A model generated the notes under the pieces. It was not told where the DNA came from and did not search any database. It saw only the letters and a list, made by a program, of their open reading frames with translations. From DFXE01 sp032054765 (GTDB lineage Bacteria; Bacteroidota; Bacteroidia; Bacteroidales; Tannerellaceae), in the NCBI GenBank assembly GCA_032054765.1, contig DAMBSC010000023.1:1-64000 (forward strand): a stretch of DNA of 64,000 nucleotides. Direction: 5' to 3'. This document shows, one piece after another, positions 25,663 to 33,547 of this stretch. Numbering within the stretch: the stretch's first letter is position 1; each line of letters opens with the position of its first letter. Made by a program: the position numbers and the translations under genes.

Positions 25663-27155
25663 ATCAAATTCGTCATATTTATTTCAGGGGCAGTTTGCGT
25701 TCATGTAATTATTCATGTTCATATTGTTCTTTCGGGAAGAAAACAGATAAAACCGATAAAGAAAATGAACAACAGGTCCTGTATCGTTTTAATGAAGTAA
25801 TATCCCATTGGGAGAATCCTTTAAAAATTATGTTGATTCCTTATGGAGAGGGATTGATTCATGATTACTACAGGGAATCCATGATCCGTTTATCTTTGTT
25901 GCCCCAGGTAGAGGGAATTTCATGTCAGACGAATTTATCTTTTAATCCCCGTTTATTTATTGAACAGATTGGGCAGTTACAGGCGAATGTGAAAAGGATA
26001 AAACTATGGGCAAGTTTTCATCCTGAAATGGTAGATATCGAATCATTTGTTGATAAGGTTCATTTTTTATTTCATTCGGGAATAGATATATGTGTTGGAA
26101 TTGTAGGGAACAAGAAATATAAAGAAATCATATTAGTGCTAAGAGAGAAAATTGATAAACGGATTTATTTGTTTATTAATGCTCTACAAGGGAAAGCTGA
26201 GTCGCTTGATAAGGATGAAATTGCATTTTTTACTTCCATAGATCCCTTATTCCCGTTTGATTATAAAAATGCAAAAGCTGAAATAACACGTTGCCGAGGA
26301 CGACATAATACGGTTTTCATAGATACTTCCGGAAAGATTTATCCCTGTCCTCGTAATCCTGTAATGATAGGTAACATACTAGATGGAAAACCCTTTAATG
26401 TTCCTGTTTGCCATAAAAAAAGATGTGATTGTTATATTGCTTATAGTAATCTGGAAGATACTTTCATCACCCGAATGATGGGTGAAGGAGCTTTCTGGCG
26501 AATTCCGGAAAGGCGGAAAGTAGAGGCCATATTCTTTGATATCGATGGAACATTGACCGATTCCACCGGCCGTGTTCCGGAGAAATACAAGGATGCGTTT
26601 AAATTATTATCAGCTTTAGTTCCTCTTTATCTGTCAACTTCCTTACCTCTTTTATCTGCAAAACGGCGATTGGGTAATTTGTTTAATTTATTTTCCGGAG
26701 GTGTTTTTGCTGATGGCGGGCATATACGCAACGGGCAAAATGATCAATATATCTTCATGACTCCTATACCGGATATAGAAGAAAAGGGATGTAAAGTAAA
26801 GAAGTATGCCGACAGTGAACAAGTATATAAATATGTTTTAAAAGGACCTTCCGCTGATCATATAGTCACTTTAAAGGAAGAATTCGGAAGAAAATATAAC
26901 CTATACCATAAAGATACTTTCCTTTCCATTGTGGATAGTAGCGCAGGAAAGAAAAACGGATTGGAATATATCTGCCGGAAAGAACAGATCAATCTTGATA
27001 ATGTGGTTGCAATTGGGAATACTTTACATGATTCCTCAATGTTATCATGTGTAGGTTACCCTTGTGCTGTTACAGATGCAGAAGATGGATTAAAAGAAAT
27101 GGCCGGGTATATACTGAATCCCGACCATTTACCTGCTTTCTTTATTAAAATTTAA
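25659..27155 (+). CDS. STM4011 family radical SAM protein fused to a HAD phosphatase
   Basis: A 498-residue two-part protein. Residues 1-280 are a radical SAM enzyme with C16-N-Y-S-C20-S-Y-C23 directly after FRGSLRS, as in STM4011. Extra cysteines at 212, 230, 251, 256 and 258 could bind an auxiliary Fe-S cluster. Residues 288-498 are a HAD hydrolase: D294-I-D296-G-T, a Ser/Thr motif II (LSTSLP), and a motif IV area VVAIGNTLHDSSML. The fusion implies one step that generates a phosphorylated product and another that removes the phosphate, or regulation of one by the other. It is the last gene of the operon. Confidence 0.87.
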   Translation: MNQIRHIYFRGSLRSCNYSCSYCSFGKKTDKTDKENEQQVLYRFNEVISHWENPLKIMLIPYGEGLIHDYYRESMIRLSLLPQVEGISCQTNLSFNPRLFIEQIGQLQANVKRIKLWASFHPEMVDIESFVDKVHFLFHSGIDICVGIVGNKKYKEIILVLREKIDKRIYLFINALQGKAESLDKDEIAFFTSIDPLFPFDYKNAKAEITRCRGRHNTVFIDTSGKIYPCPRNPVMIGNILDGKPFNVPVCHKKRCDCYIAYSNLEDTFITRMMGEGAFWRIPERRKVEAIFFDIDGTLTDSTGRVPEKYKDAFKLLSALVPLYLSTSLPLLSAKRRLGNLFNLFSGGVFADGGHIRNGQNDQYIFMTPIPDIEEKGCKVKKYADSEQVYKYVLKGPSADHIVTLKEEFGRKYNLYHKDTFLSIVDSSAGKKNGLEYICRKEQINLDNVVAIGNTLHDSSMLSCVGYPCAVTDAEDGLKEMAGYILNPDHLPAFFIKI

Positions 27156-27987
27156 TTTTATCGGGATGCAGACCTGAACCTCCAATATAAGGCATAGCAT
27201 TAATTGTTTGCATATCCGCTTCACTTATATTGAAGTCAAAAACTTTAGAATTCTCAATAATACGTTCCGGTGTTACTGACTTAGGAAGAGGCAATGTTTC
27301 GTTTTGCAAACACCATCTGATACACAATTGAGCAACAGATTTACCATATTTCCCGGCTATCTCTTTTAACTTTGGATCATTCAGCATTTTACCGGTGCCC
27401 AAAGGACTCCATGCTTCAACAAGTATATTGTTTGATTTACAGAACTCAAACGTTTCGTTTTGCATATATCCCGGATGGAATTCTATCTGGTTTACCATGG
27501 GAGCTACTTCAGCAGTTTCCAATAGCTTTTGTAAATGATGAACAAGGAAATTACTAACTCCGATGGCTTTAATTCTTCCATCTTTATAAAGTTTTTCAAA
27601 AGCCTTCCAGGTATCGGCATTCTTCTCTGCTCCATCTGACTTAGTGGCCGGCCAGTGGATCAGGTACAGATCCAGATAGTCTAATCCTAACAGTGCCATA
27701 CTTTTATCAAAAGCTTTTAAAGTGGTATCATATCCGCGTTCTGAATTCCATAGTTTAGTGGTAATAAACAGTTCTTTCCTGTTTACACCCGATTCAGCAA
27801 TACCTTTACCTACACTTTCTTCGTTTCCATAAACAGCCGCCGTATCAATATGGCGATATCCATCCTTGATGGCATGTTTAACGGAATCTATTGCTACTTG
27901 TCCATCCGGTGTCTGCCATGTTCCAAACCCTACACAAGGAATACCAATTCCGTTACTTAATTTAAATACATCAGTTATTGATTTCAT
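27145..27987 (-). CDS. Aldo/keto reductase
   Basis: A 280-residue NAD(P)H-dependent aldo/keto reductase of the AKR5-like group. Catalytic elements are DTAAVYGNEE (Asp, Tyr), the lysine in TKLWN and the histidine in LYLIHWP. The C-terminal half has the cofactor loop LPKSVTPERI. It reduces aldehydes or ketones in the cytoplasm; substrate unknown. The longer frame to 28107 is rejected: it would overlap the divergent Ohr gene, and the family starts at about MKSITDVFKL. Its 3' end overlaps the STM4011-like gene by 11 bp. Confidence 0.9.
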   Translation of the reverse strand: MKSITDVFKLSNGIGIPCVGFGTWQTPDGQVAIDSVKHAIKDGYRHIDTAAVYGNEESVGKGIAESGVNRKELFITTKLWNSERGYDTTLKAFDKSMALLGLDYLDLYLIHWPATKSDGAEKNADTWKAFEKLYKDGRIKAIGVSNFLVHHLQKLLETAEVAPMVNQIEFHPGYMQNETFEFCKSNNILVEAWSPLGTGKMLNDPKLKEIAGKYGKSVAQLCIRWCLQNETLPLPKSVTPERIIENSKVFDFNISEADMQTINAMPYIGGSGLHPDKIKF

Positions 27988-28076
27988 AATTATTTCATTT
28001 TTTACAAAGTAAATAAAAATGGTGAACAATCTCACTTCCCTATTGTTTTCTTTTAAACGATAAAAATAAAAAATCA

Positions 28077-28496
28077 ATGGAAGTATTATATACAACAATC
28101 GCCTCATTTAGCGGAGGAGGTATAGGGCTTGCAAAAACAGAAGACGGAGTACTTACTCTGGAAATAAGAGCGCCCAAAGAGATGGGTGGACCGGGTGGAG
28201 AATATACAAACCCTGAACAATTATTTGCAATTGGTTATGCCTCTTGCTTTGGAAGCGCTTTGAATTACGTAGCCATGACGAAAAGAAAGAATACAGAATC
28301 TATGGTTACAGCCACAGTACATACCGGTAAAAGGAAAGAAGGAGGCTTTCAGTTTGCCGTAGATCTCGATGTTAGAATATCCGGTTTGACACAGGAAGAA
28401 GCAGACAATTTAGTAGAAGAAGCTAAACATGTCTGTCCATATTCGAATGCTACACGAGGAAATATCGATGTATCTGTCAAAGTAATAATTTGCTAA
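28077..28496 (+). CDS. Organic hydroperoxide resistance protein (Ohr/OsmC family)
   Basis: A 139-residue Ohr. The peroxidatic Cys57 lies in YASCFGSALN and the resolving Cys120 in HVCPYSNATRG, the signature of Ohr rather than YhfA-type OsmC. It reduces organic hydroperoxides using lipoyl or bacilliredoxin-type thiols. It is divergent from an aldo/keto reductase, an arrangement that would suit a shared oxidative-stress response; no OhrR gene is next to it. Confidence 0.93.
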   Translation: MEVLYTTIASFSGGGIGLAKTEDGVLTLEIRAPKEMGGPGGEYTNPEQLFAIGYASCFGSALNYVAMTKRKNTESMVTATVHTGKRKEGGFQFAVDLDVRISGLTQEEADNLVEEAKHVCPYSNATRGNIDVSVKVIIC

Positions 28497-28520
28497 TGAG
28501 ATTTATTAATTAATTGATTG

Positions 28521-28548
28521 TTGTATTATAAAAAGAAATTTATTTTTG
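28521..28548 (+). promoter_or_regulatory. Promoter of the M48 peptidase gene
   Basis: TTG (28521-28523) and TATTTTTG (28541-28548) are 17 bp apart. Transcription should start near 28556, giving a short leader before the ATG at 28575. Confidence 0.55.
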
Positions 28549-28574
28549 CATAAACATTTTAACGTTAGTAGAAC

Positions 28575-29369
28575 ATGAAGAAATTAGTTGGTTTATTATT
28601 CGCCACCCTTTTATTTTTAAGCAGTTGCGGAAGCGTACCCTTAACAGGAAGAAAACAAATGTTATTAGTAGGAGACCAGGAAGTACTATCTGCGAGTCTC
28701 ACGCAATACAATGATTTTATGAAAGAATCAAAGCTATCTACCGATAAAGAAGGTACTGCAAAAGTCGTACGTGTAGGTAAAAAGATTGCAGCTGCTACTG
28801 AGGCTTATTTAAAAGCCAATGGTATGGAATCTGAAATAAAGAACTTTTCCTGGGAATTTCATTTAGTACAAAGTAGCGATGTAAACGCTTTTTGTATGCC
28901 GGGAGGAAAAATTGTCGTATATGATGGTATAATGCCATATGCATCTACCGATGCAGAATTAGCAGCAGTACTAGGGCACGAAGTAGCACATGCTGTTGCT
29001 AAGCATTCCAATGAACGTATGAGTCAACAATTAGTAGCAAACTATGGAGGAGCTATTTTAGGGCAGGCTATTAGTGGACAGTCAGCAGCTGTACAATCCA
29101 TAGCTAGTACTGTTTACGGATTAGGTGCCCAATATGGAATTATGCTACCTTATTCCCGTAAACATGAACTGGAGGCAGACCATATGGGGTTAATCTTTAT
29201 GGCAATGGCCGGATACAATCCGGAAGCAGCAATTACATTCTGGACAAAAATGTCACAAGGAAAAGGAGGAAGTGTTCCTGAAATAATGAGCACCCACCCA
29301 AGCGATTCACACCGTATAGCTGAATTGCAGAAATATATGTCGGATGCGATGAAGTACTACAAAAAATAG
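28575..29369 (+). CDS. M48 family metallopeptidase lipoprotein
   Basis: A 264-residue periplasmic zinc peptidase of the BepA/LoiP type. Signal peptide with lipobox LSSC (Cys18). The zinc site is H135-E-V-A-H139 with the third ligand Glu200 in HELEADHMG. The usual C-terminal STHPSDSHRI helix is present. Such proteins take part in outer-membrane protein quality control. It is monocistronic and ends just before the long inverted repeat at 29371-29446. Confidence 0.9.
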   Translation: MKKLVGLLFATLLFLSSCGSVPLTGRKQMLLVGDQEVLSASLTQYNDFMKESKLSTDKEGTAKVVRVGKKIAAATEAYLKANGMESEIKNFSWEFHLVQSSDVNAFCMPGGKIVVYDGIMPYASTDAELAAVLGHEVAHAVAKHSNERMSQQLVANYGGAILGQAISGQSAAVQSIASTVYGLGAQYGIMLPYSRKHELEADHMGLIFMAMAGYNPEAAITFWTKMSQGKGGSVPEIMSTHPSDSHRIAELQKYMSDAMKYYKK

Positions 29370-29370
29370 C

Positions 29371-29446
29371 GATTAACGATTAACGATTAGTGATTAACAT
29401 CAGAAGATAGTATTAATTGTTAATCACTAATCGTTAATCATTAATC
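29371..29446. terminator. 29-bp inverted repeat between convergent genes
   Basis: Bases 29371-29399 and 29418-29446 are inverted repeats matching at 28 of 29 positions, with an 18-nt loop. Each arm is built of repeated GATTAACGATTAAC-type words. It fills the gap between the M48 peptidase and MutS-like stops, so it probably terminates both, though it is longer than normal and lacks G+C. Confidence 0.75.
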
Positions 29447-29447
29447 A

Positions 29448-31241
29448 TTATAAAGTGATTCCCATTTTTTTCATAAGGAAGCTGGCGTTCATGTTTTGTG
29501 CAACGCCTTCTCTTATTTTATAGGTAAAGGTAAGTTCATCATTTGTGATATCAGCTTCGAAACGGAAGTTTTTTACCTGCTCAGGGAATTCTTCTTCTAG
29601 AGTTCCTAGAGCAAGATCATGGGTAGCAATAATACCACAGGTTTTATAATTAATCAATTGCTTCAATAGAGCAAACGAACCTTTTTGTTTATCTATTGAG
29701 TTTGTGCCTTTCAATATCTCATCCAGGATAATGAATAATTCTTCTCCCTCTTTCAATCGATCGATGATCATTTTCAGTCTCTTTAGTTCTGCAAAAAAGT
29801 AAGATTCATTACTTACTAACGAATCGGAGGTTCGAAGGCTTGTAACCATCTGCGCAGGATAAACTTTTAATTCGTCCGCACAAACCGGAGCGCCGATACA
29901 AGATAAAAGAAAATTGATTCCTATCGTTCTCAGGTAAGTACTTTTACCGGCCATATTGGCACCGGTCACTATCAAAAACCAAGGACTTTTCTCTATAGAA
30001 ATATCATTTTTAACACATACGGTTCTATCAATCAATGGATGACCCAATGCTTTCCCTTCCATCTGAAAATAAGAATCAGCTATAGCCGGATAGACATATT
30101 CAGGATGATTGAATGCGAAGCCGGCCAGTGAACTTAAAGCATCAAAACACGCAAGCTCGGTAAACCAGCCGTAAGCTTCTTTTCCATATAATAAATTCCA
30201 TTTTTCAAGAGAAATACAGGCTCGTATATCACGATAGGTAAAAATATTCAATATTACAGCCGTAAATGTACCCCGTTGGTCTAATACACCAATATGTGAA
30301 GATAACTTCTTAATGGCATTGGAAGCTGTCACTTTATCACAGACTAACCGGCTACTGATCTCTGTAAGAATTTCAGATTTATAGGTATCTCCTTCAATAC
30401 TTTTCATCAAACGAGCATAGGTAGTAAATATTTTTTCCATTTTATTTACCGTTTCATGTAACTTACCTATTTGCTTAATCTTACTGTATGCACCGAGGAA
30501 GCTAACTACAAATAAAGCTCCAAACACTTGCGGACTTACAAAGCCTAATCCAAGTCCAATAAATAGGAAAATCCAGACAATAGGTACAACCCAAACAGCT
30601 AACTTCCAGAAGATACTATTAGCAAAATAGACCGGACTTTCAGTCAACTTAGTTAATAGATCAACATCATTTTTCTTACCGGGCCGCAATATTCCTGTTA
30701 CGTAGAAATGTTGTCTTAGTTGAGACAATGCCGAAAGTTCTTGGATTGCCTCCTGTCGTTTTAATATTTCGTTTTTATTTGTAAGAGGTTTTATAAACCA
30801 ATTGATCAACAATTCTCTGCCGACAGAAGTTACTGTCCGGTTTATGGATTGAAAGAAAGAACGTTCACCAAAGAGATCAAGATCAAGACTATAAGAATGT
30901 TCACTATTAATCTTATCAGAAGCACCATCAAAAGCACTGAAGTTATAGTTTAGCCCATTTATTTCATTTTCGCATAATTTGATTAATGCTTCAGCATAAG
31001 TCTTCCTATTTGAAAGAAAAGAATGATAGACCATCAGGGCGGCAAAAGGAAGAAGATAGAGAAGAGAAACTCCGACAAGAATCCGCCAATCCTGAGCACG
31101 TAAAAACCAAATAGTCACTAACATGGCTACAATAAGAGCGAGTCTGATTGTACCATATAAATGAATTTTCTTTCTCAGGTTATTTTCTCTACGGGTATAG
31201 GCTGCGATATTATTTTCGTAATAACTAAATACATTTTTCAT
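29448..31241 (-). CDS. Membrane-anchored MutS-like ATPase
   Basis: A 597-residue protein with the MutS clamp and ATPase (Walker A TGANMAGKST near 423-432; FIILDEILKGTNS Walker B and D-loop near 500). Unlike MutS and MutS2, it has four hydrophobic segments: about 31-47 and 53-71 near the N-terminus and two near 205-245. There is no mismatch-recognition or Smr domain. Similar MutS-related membrane proteins of unknown role are common in Bacteroidetes. It starts at 31241, sharing its ATG region with divergent transcription; a TACCTTTG box (minus strand, 31254-31247) ends 6 bp before the start. Confidence 0.85.
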   Translation of the reverse strand: MKNVFSYYENNIAAYTRRENNLRKKIHLYGTIRLALIVAMLVTIWFLRAQDWRILVGVSLLYLLPFAALMVYHSFLSNRKTYAEALIKLCENEINGLNYNFSAFDGASDKINSEHSYSLDLDLFGERSFFQSINRTVTSVGRELLINWFIKPLTNKNEILKRQEAIQELSALSQLRQHFYVTGILRPGKKNDVDLLTKLTESPVYFANSIFWKLAVWVVPIVWIFLFIGLGLGFVSPQVFGALFVVSFLGAYSKIKQIGKLHETVNKMEKIFTTYARLMKSIEGDTYKSEILTEISSRLVCDKVTASNAIKKLSSHIGVLDQRGTFTAVILNIFTYRDIRACISLEKWNLLYGKEAYGWFTELACFDALSSLAGFAFNHPEYVYPAIADSYFQMEGKALGHPLIDRTVCVKNDISIEKSPWFLIVTGANMAGKSTYLRTIGINFLLSCIGAPVCADELKVYPAQMVTSLRTSDSLVSNESYFFAELKRLKMIIDRLKEGEELFIILDEILKGTNSIDKQKGSFALLKQLINYKTCGIIATHDLALGTLEEEFPEQVKNFRFEADITNDELTFTYKIREGVAQNMNASFLMKKMGITL

Positions 31242-31246
31242 GGGAG

Positions 31247-31254
31247 CAAAGGTA
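31247..31254 (-). promoter_or_regulatory. -7 box of the MutS-like gene, possibly leaderless
   Basis: CAAAGGTA reads TACCTTTG on the minus strand. The expected transcription start coincides with the ATG at 31241, so the message may lack a leader. Confidence 0.45.
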
Positions 31255-31264
31255 AAAATTAATC

Positions 31265-31272
31265 TATATTTG
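31265..31272 (+). promoter_or_regulatory. -7 box of the phospholipase gene
   Basis: TATATTTG, followed by C, matches the Bacteroidetes -7 box. A start near 31279 lies downstream of the upstream ATG at 31240, supporting the later ATG at 31303 as the true start. Confidence 0.65.
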
Positions 31273-31302
31273 CAGTCTATTGATATAAAAGATATTCGTT
31301 TT

Positions 31303-32139
31303 ATGAAATTCCTGCTCGTTAGTATACTTATATGTTTTATTTGCTCGACCGTTTCTTCCCAGATAATTGATAACTATTTAATTGAATATAATGCTGACAG
31401 TGTACGGGCTGAATTAGAAAATGCTCCTTATTTCACACTGTTTAGAGACAACTATCTTATTGGTGGCACTACAATCGGAGATAAACCTACTTCCACTAAC
31501 TCCGATGTTAAATTTCAGTTAAGTGTCCAACAACGTATTACAAAAAGTAAACTTCCCTTTGATACTTATCTTTTTCTTCAATACACACAAAAAGCCTTTT
31601 GGAATGTTTTTGAAAATTCACTTCCTATACGAGATTTGAATTTTAATCCGGGTTTAGGAATAGGGCATCTTATTATTTATAAAAATAGATATATTGGTAA
31701 AGCTTATTTAATGGCTGAACACGAATCAAATGGTAAAGATAGTATAGACTCACGAAGTTGGAATAAAATATCGTTAGGAGCTGCCATTCTCTTGAATAAG
31801 AATTTTGAAGTACAAGCTAAAGTATGGTATCCGATTATAGATGGAAGGCATAGTAAGGATATTCTGGAATATAATGGCATATTTCAACTGGGAGGTAATT
31901 TCCGTAACAATAATGAAAAGTTCCAGGTGGGATTATTATTTTCTAAAAGGAAAACATGGCATTTCAATTTCAACGTTCAAGTAGATATAAGTTATAAATT
32001 AACTAAGAATGGCAATCAATCCCTTTTTCTTCAATATTATAATGGCTATGGGGAGGGATTATTGGATTACAAGGTACATCAAAGTAAAATCCGTTTAGGG
32101 TTTGTTATTAAACCAAGAAATGATTTTAGCATATACTAA
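31303..32139 (+). CDS. pldA: Outer-membrane phospholipase A
   Basis: A 278-residue OMPLA-like barrel with a signal peptide (hydrophobic 2-17, SSQ). The catalytic motif EHESNGKDSIDSRSWN carries the His and Ser (H-x-S-N-G), and a later YYNGYGEGLLDY provides the calcium-binding region. C-terminal strands end KPRNDFSIY. It hydrolyses phospholipids in the outer leaflet and helps keep outer-membrane asymmetry. The frame is open from 31240, but the promoter at 31265 and the signal peptide set the start at 31303. Confidence 0.85.
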   Translation: MKFLLVSILICFICSTVSSQIIDNYLIEYNADSVRAELENAPYFTLFRDNYLIGGTTIGDKPTSTNSDVKFQLSVQQRITKSKLPFDTYLFLQYTQKAFWNVFENSLPIRDLNFNPGLGIGHLIIYKNRYIGKAYLMAEHESNGKDSIDSRSWNKISLGAAILLNKNFEVQAKVWYPIIDGRHSKDILEYNGIFQLGGNFRNNNEKFQVGLLFSKRKTWHFNFNVQVDISYKLTKNGNQSLFLQYYNGYGEGLLDYKVHQSKIRLGFVIKPRNDFSIY

Positions 32140-32206
32140 TTTATTTTCCAATAATCTTACTTCCCTTTTGCTATTCAATCTATAACGCTTTTCTCTTCTA
32201 AGTGAG

Positions 32207-32235
32207 AATTTATACCCATGACTTGAGAATAAATT
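32207..32235. terminator. Weak AT-rich hairpin between convergent genes
   Basis: AATTTAT (32207-32213) pairs with ATAAATT (32229-32235) over a 15-nt loop between the pldA stop and the MORN-protein stop. It has little G+C, so it is only a possible terminator. Confidence 0.35.
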
Positions 32236-32266
32236 CCCTTTCTTATGTATATATTATATTTTGAGA

Positions 32267-33406
32267 TCAATCACCCAGTTTCTTTGTTTCAACTAACTTG
32301 CCGTTGTCGTATATCTCTTCTTTATAAGGGCCTGATTCATAACTATAGACCCATTTACCATGCTTTTTATCGTTAGCATATTGGCCTTTGGTTTTGGTTT
32401 TCTTGGATTTGACATATATTTCGGAGAACTCTCCGTGTTTCTTCCCTGTTTCATTATAAACGGAATATTCGTAAAAGTTGCCTTGATTACTGCTGATCAA
32501 ACGCATTTGCTTTCCAACTTGTTTCCCATTTACAAAATTCTTTTCACTTTTAAGTTCTCCTCCATCAAATTCATACTTCTTTTCAAGTCCGTGTTGTTTT
32601 CCCTGTTCATTAAAGTTACGTTCCATTTCCACACTTCCATCAGTGTAATAAGTTATCCGCTTAATTACGACTCCGTTTTTAAAAGTTTCCGTATTTCCTT
32701 TACGTGAACCATCAGGCTTATAGACTTCCCAAAGTCCGTCTTTTTTACCATCAATATATTTACCTTTGGTTCTTACGGTTCCATCACCGTATACTTCTTT
32801 GTATTCACCTTCAAGTTTACCATTTTTATAATATTCTGTAGTAGTATAGGTTTCTGAGTTGCCCATGAATGTTGTTCTAAAGGATTTTCCTTCTTGTTTA
32901 CCATTTTTAAAATTTGCTTCATAGGTAAGTTTACCATCTTTATCATATCTACGCTCCGGTCCATCTTCTACACCGTCTTTCATTCCTTTTTCATTGGTCA
33001 GTTTACCATCCTCAGAATAGGAAGTGGCAATACCGTTTACCTTACCATTTTTCATGGTTGCTTTTTCTCTAACGGTTTTCCCGTCATTGTAATATCTTAT
33101 TAATTCACCATTTTGAAGGCCATCCGTATAATGCATCACTTCGGAAAGTTTATTATCCTTATAATATTCCCATTTTCCTTCGGCAATACCTTTAGAAAAT
33201 TGAGCGTCTATATACTCCGTGGTATATCCGGTAATTATACGGATTTTCCCTTCGACAGGCTTCTCTTTCTCATCATCTTTGTCTTTATATTCTGCATATA
33301 ATCGGCCATCACCAAGATTAGTCATTTTTAAATCACTTATTTTTACTTGCCCCTGAGTGATAAAAGTGGAGATGAATACTCCTAAGATAAATAATACTTT
33401 TTTCAT
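32267..33406 (-). CDS. Exported MORN-variant repeat protein (YwqK-like)
   Basis: A 379-residue protein with a signal peptide (start MKKVLFILG, QGQ end) and about ten tandem 22-24-residue MORN_2 units of the form GK.NG....Y..DG.....E..Y..GK (for example YYNDGKTVREKATMKNGKVNG). Such repeats are found in YwqK-type proteins; some are annotated as antitoxins, but nothing here supports that. It is probably a secreted or surface repeat protein of unknown role. The start at 33406 is chosen over 33475 because the signal peptide begins there. Confidence 0.8.
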   Translation of the reverse strand: MKKVLFILGVFISTFITQGQVKISDLKMTNLGDGRLYAEYKDKDDEKEKPVEGKIRIITGYTTEYIDAQFSKGIAEGKWEYYKDNKLSEVMHYTDGLQNGELIRYYNDGKTVREKATMKNGKVNGIATSYSEDGKLTNEKGMKDGVEDGPERRYDKDGKLTYEANFKNGKQEGKSFRTTFMGNSETYTTTEYYKNGKLEGEYKEVYGDGTVRTKGKYIDGKKDGLWEVYKPDGSRKGNTETFKNGVVIKRITYYTDGSVEMERNFNEQGKQHGLEKKYEFDGGELKSEKNFVNGKQVGKQMRLISSNQGNFYEYSVYNETGKKHGEFSEIYVKSKKTKTKGQYANDKKHGKWVYSYESGPYKEEIYDNGKLVETKKLGD

Positions 33407-33547
33407 CTGATTAAATGTTAGTTTGTTTGTAACGGTAACTTTTGTTATTTGATTATTAATTTTTTTTGGATACAAACATACGAAAAAATCTAACTTACCT
33501 TTAAGATTTATTAAGATAAAAGCTTTAAATTAATAACCAGCATCAGG

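Noticed and set aside
27988..28107. N-terminal extension of the aldo/keto reductase
   Set aside because: It would overlap the divergent Ohr gene and adds a non-family sequence; the ATG at 27987 fits the family.
32191..32235. A fifth 22-bp array
   Set aside because: Only two weak inverted pairs (TTCTC/GAGAA and AATTTAT/ATAAATT) with centres 21 bp apart and different words; no third or fourth unit.
32267..33406. Antitoxin of a toxin-antitoxin pair
   Set aside because: Although YwqK-like repeats are sometimes labelled so, the protein has a signal peptide and no toxin gene is adjacent.
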